Source: Methanococcoides sp. AM1
Lineage (GTDB): Archaea; Halobacteriota; Methanosarcinia; Methanosarcinales; Methanosarcinaceae
Direction of reading: 5' to 3'
Assembly (NCBI RefSeq): GCF_900774055.1
Contig: NZ_CAAGSW010000004.1
Span: 124,001 to 188,000 of the forward strand
Length of the DNA stretch: 64,000 nucleotides
The first letter of the stretch is position 1; each line of letters starts with the position of its first letter. The position numbers were made by a program, and so were the translations under genes. The notes beneath the pieces are model-generated. The model worked only from the letters and a program-made list of their open reading frames with translations. It made no database searches and was not told the DNA's origin. Below are positions 52,996 to 61,168 of this stretch, piece after piece.

Positions 52996-53678
52996 TCCTG
53001 TTTAATAAAAATATTCCTGAACTTCTCGACATGCTCCCTGTTTCCCACCACAGCGATCGTATCGCCCACATTCAGCACGAAGGAAGAAGGAAGAGAGACA
53101 GTCACTAAGCCTTTTCTTTCCACACCTATGATCTTGCAGTCAAATTTATTGACGAGATCAAGTTCCCCTATACTATTGTCAACCATACTGGAACCTTCCT
53201 TAAGCTGGAACTTTTCGATCTCTATACCTTCATAGAGTACGATCTCCTCATAAAGCTGATAACATTCCGAACGGGTGCATTTGGATGTGATCTTGGCAAG
53301 CAGCTGACCTGATACGATGGAAAGTGAAGCTACGTAATCTGCTCCGGCCTTGTATAGCTTATCAATGGAGTTCACAGAATTTGCACGGGAGAAAATGATG
53401 CAATCAGGCTTTAGGCCACGTGCCATAAGAGTTGCAAAGATAACTTCGGTATCAGTATTCAGCGTAATGATCACAGTAGATGCTTTCTCAATACCTGCCT
53501 GCTTGAGGACAGCTTCATCGGTCCCATCACCAATGATATGCTCAAACTCGACATTTGAAAATGCAACCTCATTTTTATCAACTACGATGAAATGAACATC
53601 GTTCTCAACAAATACTTCAACTATATTTTTGCCAACATCACCATAGCCAAGTACGATCAAATGTTCATTTGTCATCAT
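52992..53678 (-). CDS. TrkA-type K+ transport regulatory protein (228 aa)
   Basis: TrkA-N (RCK) Rossmann domain at about 6-120 (VLGYGDVGKNIVEVF; second-strand acid in VVDKNE) and TrkA-C at about 140-225 (GLVTVSLPSSFVLNVGDTIA). It has no channel pore of its own. It lies 13 bases after the gene for an RCK-gated K+ channel, so it probably acts as an extra gating ring subunit or regulates another transporter. It binds NAD(H) or ATP in related proteins. Confidence 0.9.
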   Translation of the reverse strand: MMTNEHLIVLGYGDVGKNIVEVFVENDVHFIVVDKNEVAFSNVEFEHIIGDGTDEAVLKQAGIEKASTVIITLNTDTEVIFATLMARGLKPDCIIFSRANSVNSIDKLYKAGADYVASLSIVSGQLLAKITSKCTRSECYQLYEEIVLYEGIEIEKFQLKEGSSMVDNSIGELDLVNKFDCKIIGVERKGLVTVSLPSSFVLNVGDTIAVVGNREHVEKFRNIFIKQD

Positions 53679-53691
53679 AATATTGTTCCCT

Positions 53692-54696
53692 TTAATCGGT
53701 CAATTTACCTAATTTCTGAAGCTGTCCCTTGCTACCTACTGCAAGAATGACAGTATTATCTTTTATAACATCCCCGGGATGAATATTAAAAGTAAGTTGT
53801 CCTCCTTTTCGTAAGCCTATGACAGTAGCTCCGGTCTTTTCATGAATTGTAGCCTGTGCCAGAGTTTTTCCAATCAATTCACTTTTTGAGTATACAGGAA
53901 ACTCGACGATGCTGCACCCATCAAAGAACTCGGTAGTACCAAAGAGCACGCCAAGGAAAGGATCAACAGCCTTCTTTGCAAAGAACCTGCCCAGTACCAG
54001 TTTAGGCGATATGACACGATCAGCACCAGCATATTTCAGGTATTTTATCTTGGAAGCATCTTCTGCAACAGCAATTATCCTGACATCACTGACTTTTCGT
54101 GCGGTAAGAACAATGTTCGCATTTTCATTATCGGACTGGTTAGCAATGAGAAAGCGAGCAGAGTTTATATTAGCATTTTCAAGTGTGTTCTCATCACTAG
54201 GGTCCCCATATATGCAGGAAATGTTATTCCTGGATAACATTCGCAGAGCATCCTCATCTTCTGATACAATTACAAAACTTGTATTTTGCTCCTTGAACTC
54301 TTCCACCAGGGTCTCCACAAGTGCATTATACCCACAGACAATGATGTGATCCGAATACTTTTTAGGAACCTTGACAGCAAGAGGAAGTTTCATAGTTTTC
54401 TCGAACCATGGAGTGATGACCAGTGTGATCAATATTCCAAAGAACAGAGGAATACCTGAGACCATGACTACAATTGAAAAGATCTTACCGATCATCGACT
54501 GGAAGACAATATCACCATAACCAACTGTAGTTACAGAAGCCATAACCCAGTAGATAGCATTTGCCAGATTGGCGTATTTATGCTGTCCCTCATATTCCAT
54601 CAGATGTATGAAAAGCACCATATAAAGCAGAACGACAACGATCGACATTGCAATGTAAGCTGCAATCGACGAACTCAAGAATTTTGGATATCTCAT
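53692..54696 (-). CDS. K+ channel with RCK domains, MthK-like (334 aa)
   Basis: Two membrane helices (about 10-32 and 72-95) flank a pore loop with the selectivity filter TTVGYGD (56-62). TrkA-N follows (about 113-230; IIVCGYNALVETLVEEF, VSEDED) and TrkA-C (about 250-330). Unlike MthK, no internal Met start for a separate RCK is needed because a second RCK protein is encoded next door. It regulates K+ flux at the cell membrane. First gene of its operon. Confidence 0.93.
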   Translation of the reverse strand: MRYPKFLSSSIAAYIAMSIVVVLLYMVLFIHLMEYEGQHKYANLANAIYWVMASVTTVGYGDIVFQSMIGKIFSIVVMVSGIPLFFGILITLVITPWFEKTMKLPLAVKVPKKYSDHIIVCGYNALVETLVEEFKEQNTSFVIVSEDEDALRMLSRNNISCIYGDPSDENTLENANINSARFLIANQSDNENANIVLTARKVSDVRIIAVAEDASKIKYLKYAGADRVISPKLVLGRFFAKKAVDPFLGVLFGTTEFFDGCSIVEFPVYSKSELIGKTLAQATIHEKTGATVIGLRKGGQLTFNIHPGDVIKDNTVILAVGSKGQLQKLGKLTD

Positions 54697-54801
54697 CTCG
54701 CTACCTCTTAAATTCTCACGTTATGTTTTATTCATAGTGCTTTTATTGATCCCATACCAATTCATATTGTATTCGTGGATTCTTTCAAACTCCTGTAGCT
54801 A

Positions 54802-56547
54802 TCAGAATCCATGTACAATATATGGCCCGAATATCATGAACAGGAATGATATAAGGATCACAAATGTAAAAGTTGCTGCTATAGCTGCCGATATATCTGT
54901 TGCCCTTCTCTCGTCCGATACAAGCCTGCCAACAAAGGACCTGAGATAATCCTTGAACACATGACCACCATCCAGTGGTACTGACGGAAGACAGTTGAAA
55001 AGGCCAACATAGAAGTTAAGCCAGCCGACCCATAGCAAAGTATTAGCGATCCAGAACACACCGATACCCAGAGGTTCACCCCATCCTACCGGATGATAGA
55101 ACTGGGCAAGTGTGCCACTAAATCCAGGGAAACCTTCACCTGTAAATCCAACGATAGGAAGGCCCAGAAGTATGATCCAGCCAACAAAACCGGTCATTAA
55201 TGAAGGTATTGAGCGCAGGGCTTCGAGATAGGCCTTTGCCGGGAACTCACCTACAGTGATCCAAAGAGGAGCTATTTTGAGTCCATTCGAACCATAATAA
55301 ACACCAAGGAAACCTTTTTCAGAAACTGTACGCGTATCTGAAGCCAGTTCTACTTCAAAGAAAGCAGAGGATACATTCTCTTCAGGACTATCTGCCATCA
55401 CCGTTTCCACGAGGATCACCTGACCACCTTTTGTCGAATTCATGAAGAGCAAAAAGTCATCCGATGAGTTTATTGGAATACCATCAATGTTGATGAGCAA
55501 CATGCCTTTTTCAATTCCTGCAGCTTCAGCAGGCGAATCCGGTACTATATCATTTACATAGATACCTTTGATATCTTCAGTATCGTCATCTCCAACCTGA
55601 ACATCATAGACCGAGACCACCCGGTCTTTGGCAGCATGCACTTCCACCACAGTTCCGGATTCAACGCTACTCATGTAAAGCAAAATATCATTCGCATTTT
55701 CAACAGGCGTGTCATCGATCTGTGTGATCACCATATTATTCTGAAGTCCTGCAATATCTGCCGGAGAATCAGGTGTGACATTAACTATCATGGCATCACC
55801 AAGAGGTGATATCGCCCCAAGCACAGGACCGAACAATAGTATAAATGCAATTGCTGCAACTACGAAATTAGACATGACACCAGCTGCCAGTATCCGTGCC
55901 CTTTGTTCCCTTGTAGCCACTTTGCTATTATCGGGCTTTTTATCCATACCCAGGATCTTCCTTTCTATAGGGCCATTAGTAGAACTTGCTACCAGATTAT
56001 CATCAGCTTCCTTTTTCACCCCGAAAAGCTCTTCTTCATCCGGTTCGGCAAAGCCTCCGATAGGAACTACAGCAAGCAGGATACCCATAGACTTGACCCT
56101 GATACCTTCGACCTTACAGAGGATCGCATGTGAGAACTCATGTACTACAAGAGTTACCAGCAGAGCAATAATACCCCAGGAAAGAGGTATGAACTCATTT
56201 ACACCCGGAATTAGGAAAATATTCCTTGCCTCATTGAACTTACCAGGTTCAGGGAGAGTATTGTCCCCAATGGATGACAACATGGCAACATCTGATACAA
56301 CTATAATAAAGAACATGGCGAACATGCCAATGAACATCAGGACTATGCCGACATTGGCGAATAATCTCCACATGCTTTTGGGTCTTGCAAGGAAGTCCAA
56401 CAGTTTCTGACCCCTGAGAGTCCTTATCATAAGAATAGGACCATAGGCAGAGATGTTATATCGTTCAAGTATGCCCTTTTTGTCAAGGATCGAAACTATG
56501 ACCCAGTACAAAAGGAACAGGGCGATCAAAATTCTGGTTTCTATCAA
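54802..56547 (-). CDS. Site-2 type membrane zinc protease with PDZ domains (581 aa)
   Basis: Intramembrane metalloprotease: HExxH as H136-E-F-S-H140 in VVHEFSHAIL, and the third zinc ligand region NCLPSVPLDGGHVF near residue 530. Between them are two PDZ-like domains, each with VxPDSPAxxAGxxxx (about 255-330 and 345-410). About six helices. It cleaves membrane-bound regulators or signal peptides in related systems; the target is unknown. It stands alone, leftward. Confidence 0.9.
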   Translation of the reverse strand: MIETRILIALFLLYWVIVSILDKKGILERYNISAYGPILMIRTLRGQKLLDFLARPKSMWRLFANVGIVLMFIGMFAMFFIIVVSDVAMLSSIGDNTLPEPGKFNEARNIFLIPGVNEFIPLSWGIIALLVTLVVHEFSHAILCKVEGIRVKSMGILLAVVPIGGFAEPDEEELFGVKKEADDNLVASSTNGPIERKILGMDKKPDNSKVATREQRARILAAGVMSNFVVAAIAFILLFGPVLGAISPLGDAMIVNVTPDSPADIAGLQNNMVITQIDDTPVENANDILLYMSSVESGTVVEVHAAKDRVVSVYDVQVGDDDTEDIKGIYVNDIVPDSPAEAAGIEKGMLLINIDGIPINSSDDFLLFMNSTKGGQVILVETVMADSPEENVSSAFFEVELASDTRTVSEKGFLGVYYGSNGLKIAPLWITVGEFPAKAYLEALRSIPSLMTGFVGWIILLGLPIVGFTGEGFPGFSGTLAQFYHPVGWGEPLGIGVFWIANTLLWVGWLNFYVGLFNCLPSVPLDGGHVFKDYLRSFVGRLVSDERRATDISAAIAATFTFVILISFLFMIFGPYIVHGF

Positions 56548-56656
56548 ATGAATTCTCCGGGGTTATATGTCTGGAATAAGAACATGTATTTCAACTAATC
56601 TGGTACTTGTTTGTATAAAAGATATGCCATTAACGCCTGAATATTATTCGATCTTG

Positions 56657-57115
56657 TTAAAGCATATCAGATGAAAATGCACCGAACTGCTGGGCAAAGT
56701 TCAATTGATCCACCTCTTCCCAGTCCTCAGCGATCAGTCCATCCTCTATACGTGTGATCGTGATCCCGGTAAAGGTCACCGGCTTGTGCGTGGGAGGAAC
56801 ACCCTGGAAATCAGCCAGATGTGTACCACTGGCAGTCCACCGGGTCACAACTTTATCACCTTCAGCAATAACATCATTAATAACAAAATGAAGGTCTGGA
56901 AGTGCCTTGTGAATGGATGCCATAAAATCCATAAGGGATTCAAGGTCCAGAGTCTCACCGCCAAAATGCATATGATAATCAGGGCTGCACTTATCCGTCA
57001 ATTGTTTTGGATGCCAACCACGATCTGAAATGCCAAGAACCATTTCTTTGTTCTTTTCTTCGATCCTGTGAGAATCAAAGGATGCATTATTTTCAGGTAT
57101 ATCTGTCGTCATCAT
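56657..57115 (-). CDS. SnoaL-like (ester cyclase-type) protein (152 aa)
   Basis: NTF2-like alpha+beta barrel of the SnoaL kind: SLMDFMASIHKALPDLHF, VTRWTASGTHLADFQGVPPT, TGITITRIEDGLIAEDWEEV. Such proteins bind small ligands and some cyclise polyketides; no function can be assigned. Upstream codons are in frame, but a TATA-like AAATATATTTATTT about 30 bases before the ATG at 57115 suggests a leaderless start there (MMTTDIPEN). Confidence 0.8.
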   Translation of the reverse strand: MMTTDIPENNASFDSHRIEEKNKEMVLGISDRGWHPKQLTDKCSPDYHMHFGGETLDLESLMDFMASIHKALPDLHFVINDVIAEGDKVVTRWTASGTHLADFQGVPPTHKPVTFTGITITRIEDGLIAEDWEEVDQLNFAQQFGAFSSDML

Positions 57116-57272
57116 TAGATTACAATTACTTACTCTTAAATAAATATATTTCAAAGAAAAGCATATTTATCGCAAATATGGCCTTTCCGTTCAAAATAAA
57201 AAAGCACATATGAATTAACGATAGATAAGTTTATAACAAATACTGCTATTTCTGGTAACGTATTTCTCAAAT

Positions 57273-57358
57273 GCGGGAGTAACCAAGTGGCCAACGGTGG
57301 CAGACTCAAGATCTGCTCGTGTAGACGTTCGGGGGTTCGAATCCCTTCTCCCGCACCA
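57273..57358 (+). tRNA. tRNA-Leu (anticodon CAA), CCA encoded
   Basis: Acceptor GCGGGAG pairs with CTCCCGC, discriminator A and an encoded CCA. Anticodon stem GCAGA/TCTGC encloses CTCAAGA, giving anticodon CAA. A long variable arm (about CTCGTGTAGACGTTCG) marks a class II tRNA, and the T arm has GGTTCGAATCCC. A TATA-like TTTATAAC lies about 40 bases upstream. No intron. Confidence 0.95.
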
Positions 57359-57374
57359 TTTAAGGTGATCTTTT

Positions 57375-58214
57375 TTGATTGGCAATATAACTTATGATGC
57401 TGTAGTTAAAGCCACTATTAACATAATAAAGGAAGCTGAGACGCTTCTTCCTGATGATGTGATAAAGGCTCTTGAAACAGCAAAAGAAAATGAATCCAGC
57501 GACGTTGCAAGATCGCAGATAGAAGCGATCCTTAAGAACATTGAGATTGCAGGGAACAATAGCATCCCCCTCTGCCAGGATACAGGCATACTTATATTTT
57601 ATGTCGATATCGGCAGGGACCTGAATATTGATTTTGACATTAAGGGAGCAATACTTGAAGCTACAAGGATAGCAACCCAGCAGGTACCATTGCGCCCAAA
57701 TGCTGTTGATCCGCTTAGCCGAAGCAACAGCAGTGACAATACCGGTGAAGGACTTCCCGATATCAAATATGACTTTGTTGAAGGAAAACAGCTGAAAATA
57801 ACAGTAGCCCCAAAAGGTGCAGGTTCCGAGAACATGAGCGTTCTGAAAATGATGAATCCCACCGAGCTTAAGAGCATTGATGACTTCATTGTTGAAACGG
57901 TGCTCAATGCAGGAGGCCGACCATGTCCACCTGTTATTGTAGGTGTGGGAATAGGAGGATCTTTCGACAAAGCTGCAAGGCTTGCGAAATCCTCACTTTT
58001 AAGAACTGTAAATGACATGAATGATGAAGAGAAGACCCTCCTTGCCAGAATAAATTCATTGGGAATCGGTCCAATGGGTCTTGGCGGCGATACCACTGCT
58101 CTTGCAGTACATCTTAACACATCTCACTGCCATACAGCATCCCTGCCTGTGGCTATTAACATCCAGTGCTGGGCAAACCGGCACGCTTCGGTTACACTTG
58201 GAGGTGAGAAATAA
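57375..58214 (+). CDS. Class I fumarate hydratase, alpha (N-terminal) subunit (279 aa)
   Basis: Two-subunit, Fe-S type fumarase or tartrate dehydratase. Cluster cysteines are seen in IPLCQDTGI (about C61), GGRPCPPVI and [27 protein letters not shown] is the family's substrate loop. TTG start. The beta gene starts on the last base of this stop codon, so the subunits are coupled. In methanogens it serves the partial TCA cycle. Confidence 0.93.
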   Translation: MIGNITYDAVVKATINIIKEAETLLPDDVIKALETAKENESSDVARSQIEAILKNIEIAGNNSIPLCQDTGILIFYVDIGRDLNIDFDIKGAILEATRIATQQVPLRPNAVDPLSRSNSSDNTGEGLPDIKYDFVEGKQLKITVAPKGAGSENMSVLKMMNPTELKSIDDFIVETVLNAGGRPCPPVIVGVGIGGSFDKAARLAKSSLLRTVNDMNDEEKTLLARINSLGIGPMGLGGDTTALAVHLNTSHCHTASLPVAINIQCWANRHASVTLGGEK

Positions 58215-58786
58215 TGGAGTACCATCTAAATACACCTCTTAAGAAAGAAGACATCGAACAACTCGATGCCGGCGATATTGTCTATCTTACAGGGACTGTA
58301 CTTACAGCTCGTGATGAAGCACATGCCCGCATACTTGAAATGCATGAGGAAGGCCTTGAGTTACCTTTTGAACTGGAAGGTGCAGCTATTTACCACTGCG
58401 GACCCCTGATGCAGCAGATAGAAGGAAAATGGGGAGTAGTTGCAGCCGGACCTACTACAAGCGACAGGATGTCAAAGATGACACCGAACCTTCTGGAGCA
58501 TTTCAACGTTCGCGCCCTTATCGGAAAAGGTGGTATGAACAACGTGGCTGAAAGCCTGAAAGGGAAATGTATCTACCTCGCATATACCGGCGGATGTGCA
58601 GCACTTGCAGCAGGTTCTATTAAGAATGTACCCCAGGTTCACTGGCCGGACCTTGGAATGCCTGAAGCCGTATGGGAACTTGAAGTCGTTGAGTTCGGCC
58701 CCCTCATTGTCGGTATTGACACAAAAGGAAATGACCTTTTCACATCTATAAAAGAAAAAGCGAGAGAGTCCTTTTCAAAGAAGTGA
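58214..58786 (+). CDS. Class I fumarate hydratase, beta (C-terminal) subunit (190 aa)
   Basis: The partner of the preceding gene. It opens with [20 protein letters not shown] and has the conserved [17 protein letters not shown], the [10 protein letters not shown] segment and [11 protein letters not shown], then [13 protein letters not shown]. Length is standard. The ATG overlaps the stop of the alpha gene by one base. A T-rich run after the stop probably ends the mRNA. Confidence 0.94.
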   Translation: MEYHLNTPLKKEDIEQLDAGDIVYLTGTVLTARDEAHARILEMHEEGLELPFELEGAAIYHCGPLMQQIEGKWGVVAAGPTTSDRMSKMTPNLLEHFNVRALIGKGGMNNVAESLKGKCIYLAYTGGCAALAAGSIKNVPQVHWPDLGMPEAVWELEVVEFGPLIVGIDTKGNDLFTSIKEKARESFSKK

Positions 58787-58857
58787 ACTCTCTTTATTTA
58801 TTATTTGATTACATTCTTACTTTTTTGTTCATTTGTTTAGCTACAAGCACCTTTTCA

Positions 58858-60240
58858 TCACAGTATCAGGAAGCATATCCAACCAATGAAGGTCAGTATG
58901 AATGAGTGCTTCAGACCTCCGGAAAGCCGGTTCTCTCCCAATTGTCCTGCAACCAGACCACTCATGAACCCCTGTAGAAGACATGCATGGAAAAGGGTAC
59001 GTATGAAAGCATCAGGATCAAAACCTCCAATAAAGGAACCTCCTGCAGAAGCACCTGCCACTGCCTGACTTGCTTCATACATAGTAGGAACAAAGCGAGT
59101 TGTCAGCATCAATATCACAAAGATGAACACGAAGAAAGCTATGTAGCTGATCACTACGTAAACAGCCATGTTACCACGACGTTCCCTCTCAAGTGTTTTT
59201 ATCTCGCTTGCATCCCTTGCAGCAGCTTCAAGTACAAATGACACACGACCACCTGCACGACTTGCCTGAGTGATCAGGGCTACTGCACGTGATATAAGAG
59301 GTGTGTTCATTCTTTTTGCGAAGTATTCGATGGTTTCTTCAAAGGAAATACCCCAAGAGACAGATGCATCCATTTTCTTGATCTCATCCGTCATTTCACC
59401 ATATTCACCCTTTGCAACAGTACCTAATGCTGCAGGGAGAGTAAGACCTGCCCTGCTCATTTCTGCAATATCACGCAGGAAATTTGGCATGTACTCTTCG
59501 ACCTTGTTAACAAATTTATGTTTTCTGTAATAGGTTATTGCTGGCGGGATAATAAATATCCATACCGAAAATAAGATAACGTGATCGATGGTTGGTGTTC
59601 CCCAGGTGAACGAGAATCCAATTATCATGAACAAAAGAGCAGCAGGCCCACTGAAGAACATAGCATAATAAGGATACCTATAAAATGCGTCTTTCGGATT
59701 CTTAAGGAATTCCTTTAAACGAATGTTCTTTCCTGACTCCCCAAGCTTCAGATCAATGACATATTGTTCGATCTTACCGAGTTCCCTCTCATCCATTTCC
59801 GGGATCTCAACCTCATTAATTACAATGGTTTCCCCGTTCGGACCCAACTCAATAGCTTCAGCAAGCTCACCAGATTCAGCAGACTCATCGGTTTCAGTAA
59901 ACTCATCGGCTTCAGCAAACTCACCGGTTTCAGTAAACTCATCGGCTTCAGCAAACTCATCGGCTTCAGCAAACTCATCGGCTTCAGCAAACTCATCGGC
60001 TTCAGCAAACTCACCGGTTTCAGTAAACTCATCGGTTTCAGTAAACTCATCGGCTTCAGCAAACTCATCGGCTTCAGCAAGCTTATCGGCTTCAGCAAAC
60101 TCACCGGTTTCAGTAAACTCATCGGCTTCAGCAAGCTTATCGGCTTCAGCAAACTCACCGGTTTCGGTAATATCATCAGATTCAGTAATCTCACTGGTCT
60201 CGATAATATCATCAGATCCAGTATTCTCTACATCCTTCAT
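58858..60240 (-). CDS. TadC-like platform protein with acidic repeat N terminus (460 aa)
   Basis: The first 150 residues are acidic, including 18 hexapeptide units (TETGEF/AEADEF type, about residues 25-132). Residues about 155-460 form a T2SSF domain with helices near 190-240 and at the C terminus, and the soluble part SRAGLTLPAALGTVAKGEYG. It corresponds to the second half of the fused protein at 44569-46815 (RERxxNMxVYVVIxYIAFFVF is shared). It begins four bases after the TadB stop, so the break falls in the old linker. Third gene of its operon with ATPase and TadB. Confidence 0.88.
   Translation of the reverse strand: MKDVENTGSDDIIETSEITESDDITETGEFAEADKLAEADEFTETGEFAEADKLAEADEFAEADEFTETDEFTETGEFAEADEFAEADEFAEADEFAEADEFTETGEFAEADEFTETDESAESGELAEAIELGPNGETIVINEVEIPEMDERELGKIEQYVIDLKLGESGKNIRLKEFLKNPKDAFYRYPYYAMFFSGPAALLFMIIGFSFTWGTPTIDHVILFSVWIFIIPPAITYYRKHKFVNKVEEYMPNFLRDIAEMSRAGLTLPAALGTVAKGEYGEMTDEIKKMDASVSWGISFEETIEYFAKRMNTPLISRAVALITQASRAGGRVSFVLEAAARDASEIKTLERERRGNMAVYVVISYIAFFVFIFVILMLTTRFVPTMYEASQAVAGASAGGSFIGGFDPDAFIRTLFHACLLQGFMSGLVAGQLGENRLSGGLKHSFILTFIGWICFLIL
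59845..60168. repeat. 18-bp tandem repeat (minisatellite) inside the tadC-like gene
   Basis: Exactly 324 bases, 18 units of 18 bases, coding on the minus strand for AEADEF, TETDEF, TETGEF and AEADKL variants. On the plus strand units read TCGGCTTCAGCAAACTCA with small changes. Outer units (AESGEL, AEAIEL) have drifted more than the inner ones, as expected of an array that grows and shrinks by slippage or recombination. Every change keeps the frame. Confidence 0.95.
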
Positions 60241-60244
60241 TATC

Positions 60245-61168
60245 TCAGTCCTCCGGCGTTATTGCACTGACAAGAACTATGAACATAAGAGTTCCAACTG
60301 GGATTATACCATATACCATCAGATAAAGGAACATAAAGTCAGCTCCACCCATCAATGCTACGATCGATATTACGACTATCAGGAAAAGAGGACCTGCGAC
60401 AAATGCAGTAACATATGTTTCACCCATAAGACCAAGCGTCTCAAGGAATTCCTTTTGTCTTTGCCTGTTGTCTATGAGATATTGATCGGCCTTGATCTTA
60501 AAGTAAGGCTCCAGATCACCACCTGATGTTACAACGGTAATAGAACCCTGCAGGAATTCCTGCATCATTGGAGAAGGGGTAGAAGCTGCAAGGTTCTTCA
60601 TTGCACTCACAAGGTTATACCCCAATACTTCAAGGTCACGCACAAGATATCTTGCTTCCACAGCAACTTCACCATAAATTTCATTGGATGCAAGGGAACG
60701 GAACAGATCTACCGGAAGAACTCCTGCTCCAGACATAGCGGACATATAATTAATACCATAGGGAAGCATCTGTTCTATCTTTCGTTTTCTGTCAGATGCC
60801 ACAATGGCCGGATAGAACATGGCGAAATAATAGATACTGCTGAAGCAGAGTCCTGCAAATGCAATACCTCCAAATACGCGGATCGCAAGGGTCTTATAGG
60901 CAACATATTTTGCAGTCCAGGCAGGGAAACCAAGTGCCATTCCGGAAATATCAGGAATTGGAATGATATAAAGGAGGGCATTGAATAGGATAAACAACAG
61001 CAATGTACTTAGAATTGCCATTAGGAGGACACCTGAAAGGTATCTGTCATAACCTATGTTGATCCTGCTTCTCAAAAGGTTTTTTCTAAGTGAGAAATAC
61101 TTTGAACGTTTGTTCACATAGTGTTTCCCAAATATTGCAAATGCAATACTAAAGTATGAATTATCCAT
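60245..61168 (-). CDS. TadB-like platform protein, first F domain only (307 aa)
   Basis: One T2SSF domain: helices near 50-75, 95-120 and two at the C terminus, soluble part SGAGVLPVDLFRSLASNEIYG (about 150-170). It ends ITPED, the same place where the first half of the fused protein (SIITPSE) meets its linker. It overlaps the ATPase gene by eight bases and precedes the TadC gene by four. It functions as half of the inner-membrane platform. Confidence 0.88.
   Translation of the reverse strand: MDNSYFSIAFAIFGKHYVNKRSKYFSLRKNLLRSRINIGYDRYLSGVLLMAILSTLLLFILFNALLYIIPIPDISGMALGFPAWTAKYVAYKTLAIRVFGGIAFAGLCFSSIYYFAMFYPAIVASDRKRKIEQMLPYGINYMSAMSGAGVLPVDLFRSLASNEIYGEVAVEARYLVRDLEVLGYNLVSAMKNLAASTPSPMMQEFLQGSITVVTSGGDLEPYFKIKADQYLIDNRQRQKEFLETLGLMGETYVTAFVAGPLFLIVVISIVALMGGADFMFLYLMVYGIIPVGTLMFIVLVSAITPED

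Noticed and set aside
59845-60168. CRISPR array
   Set aside because: Units are 18 bases, directly adjacent with no spacers, and lie in frame within a conserved membrane protein gene.
59723-60526. Rightward coding frames across the minisatellite
   Set aside because: Long open frames on the opposite strand are a by-product of the repeat; composition is monotonous Ser/Ala/Asn or Gly/Phe/Ser/Lys/Leu, and the leftward frame has a conserved domain.
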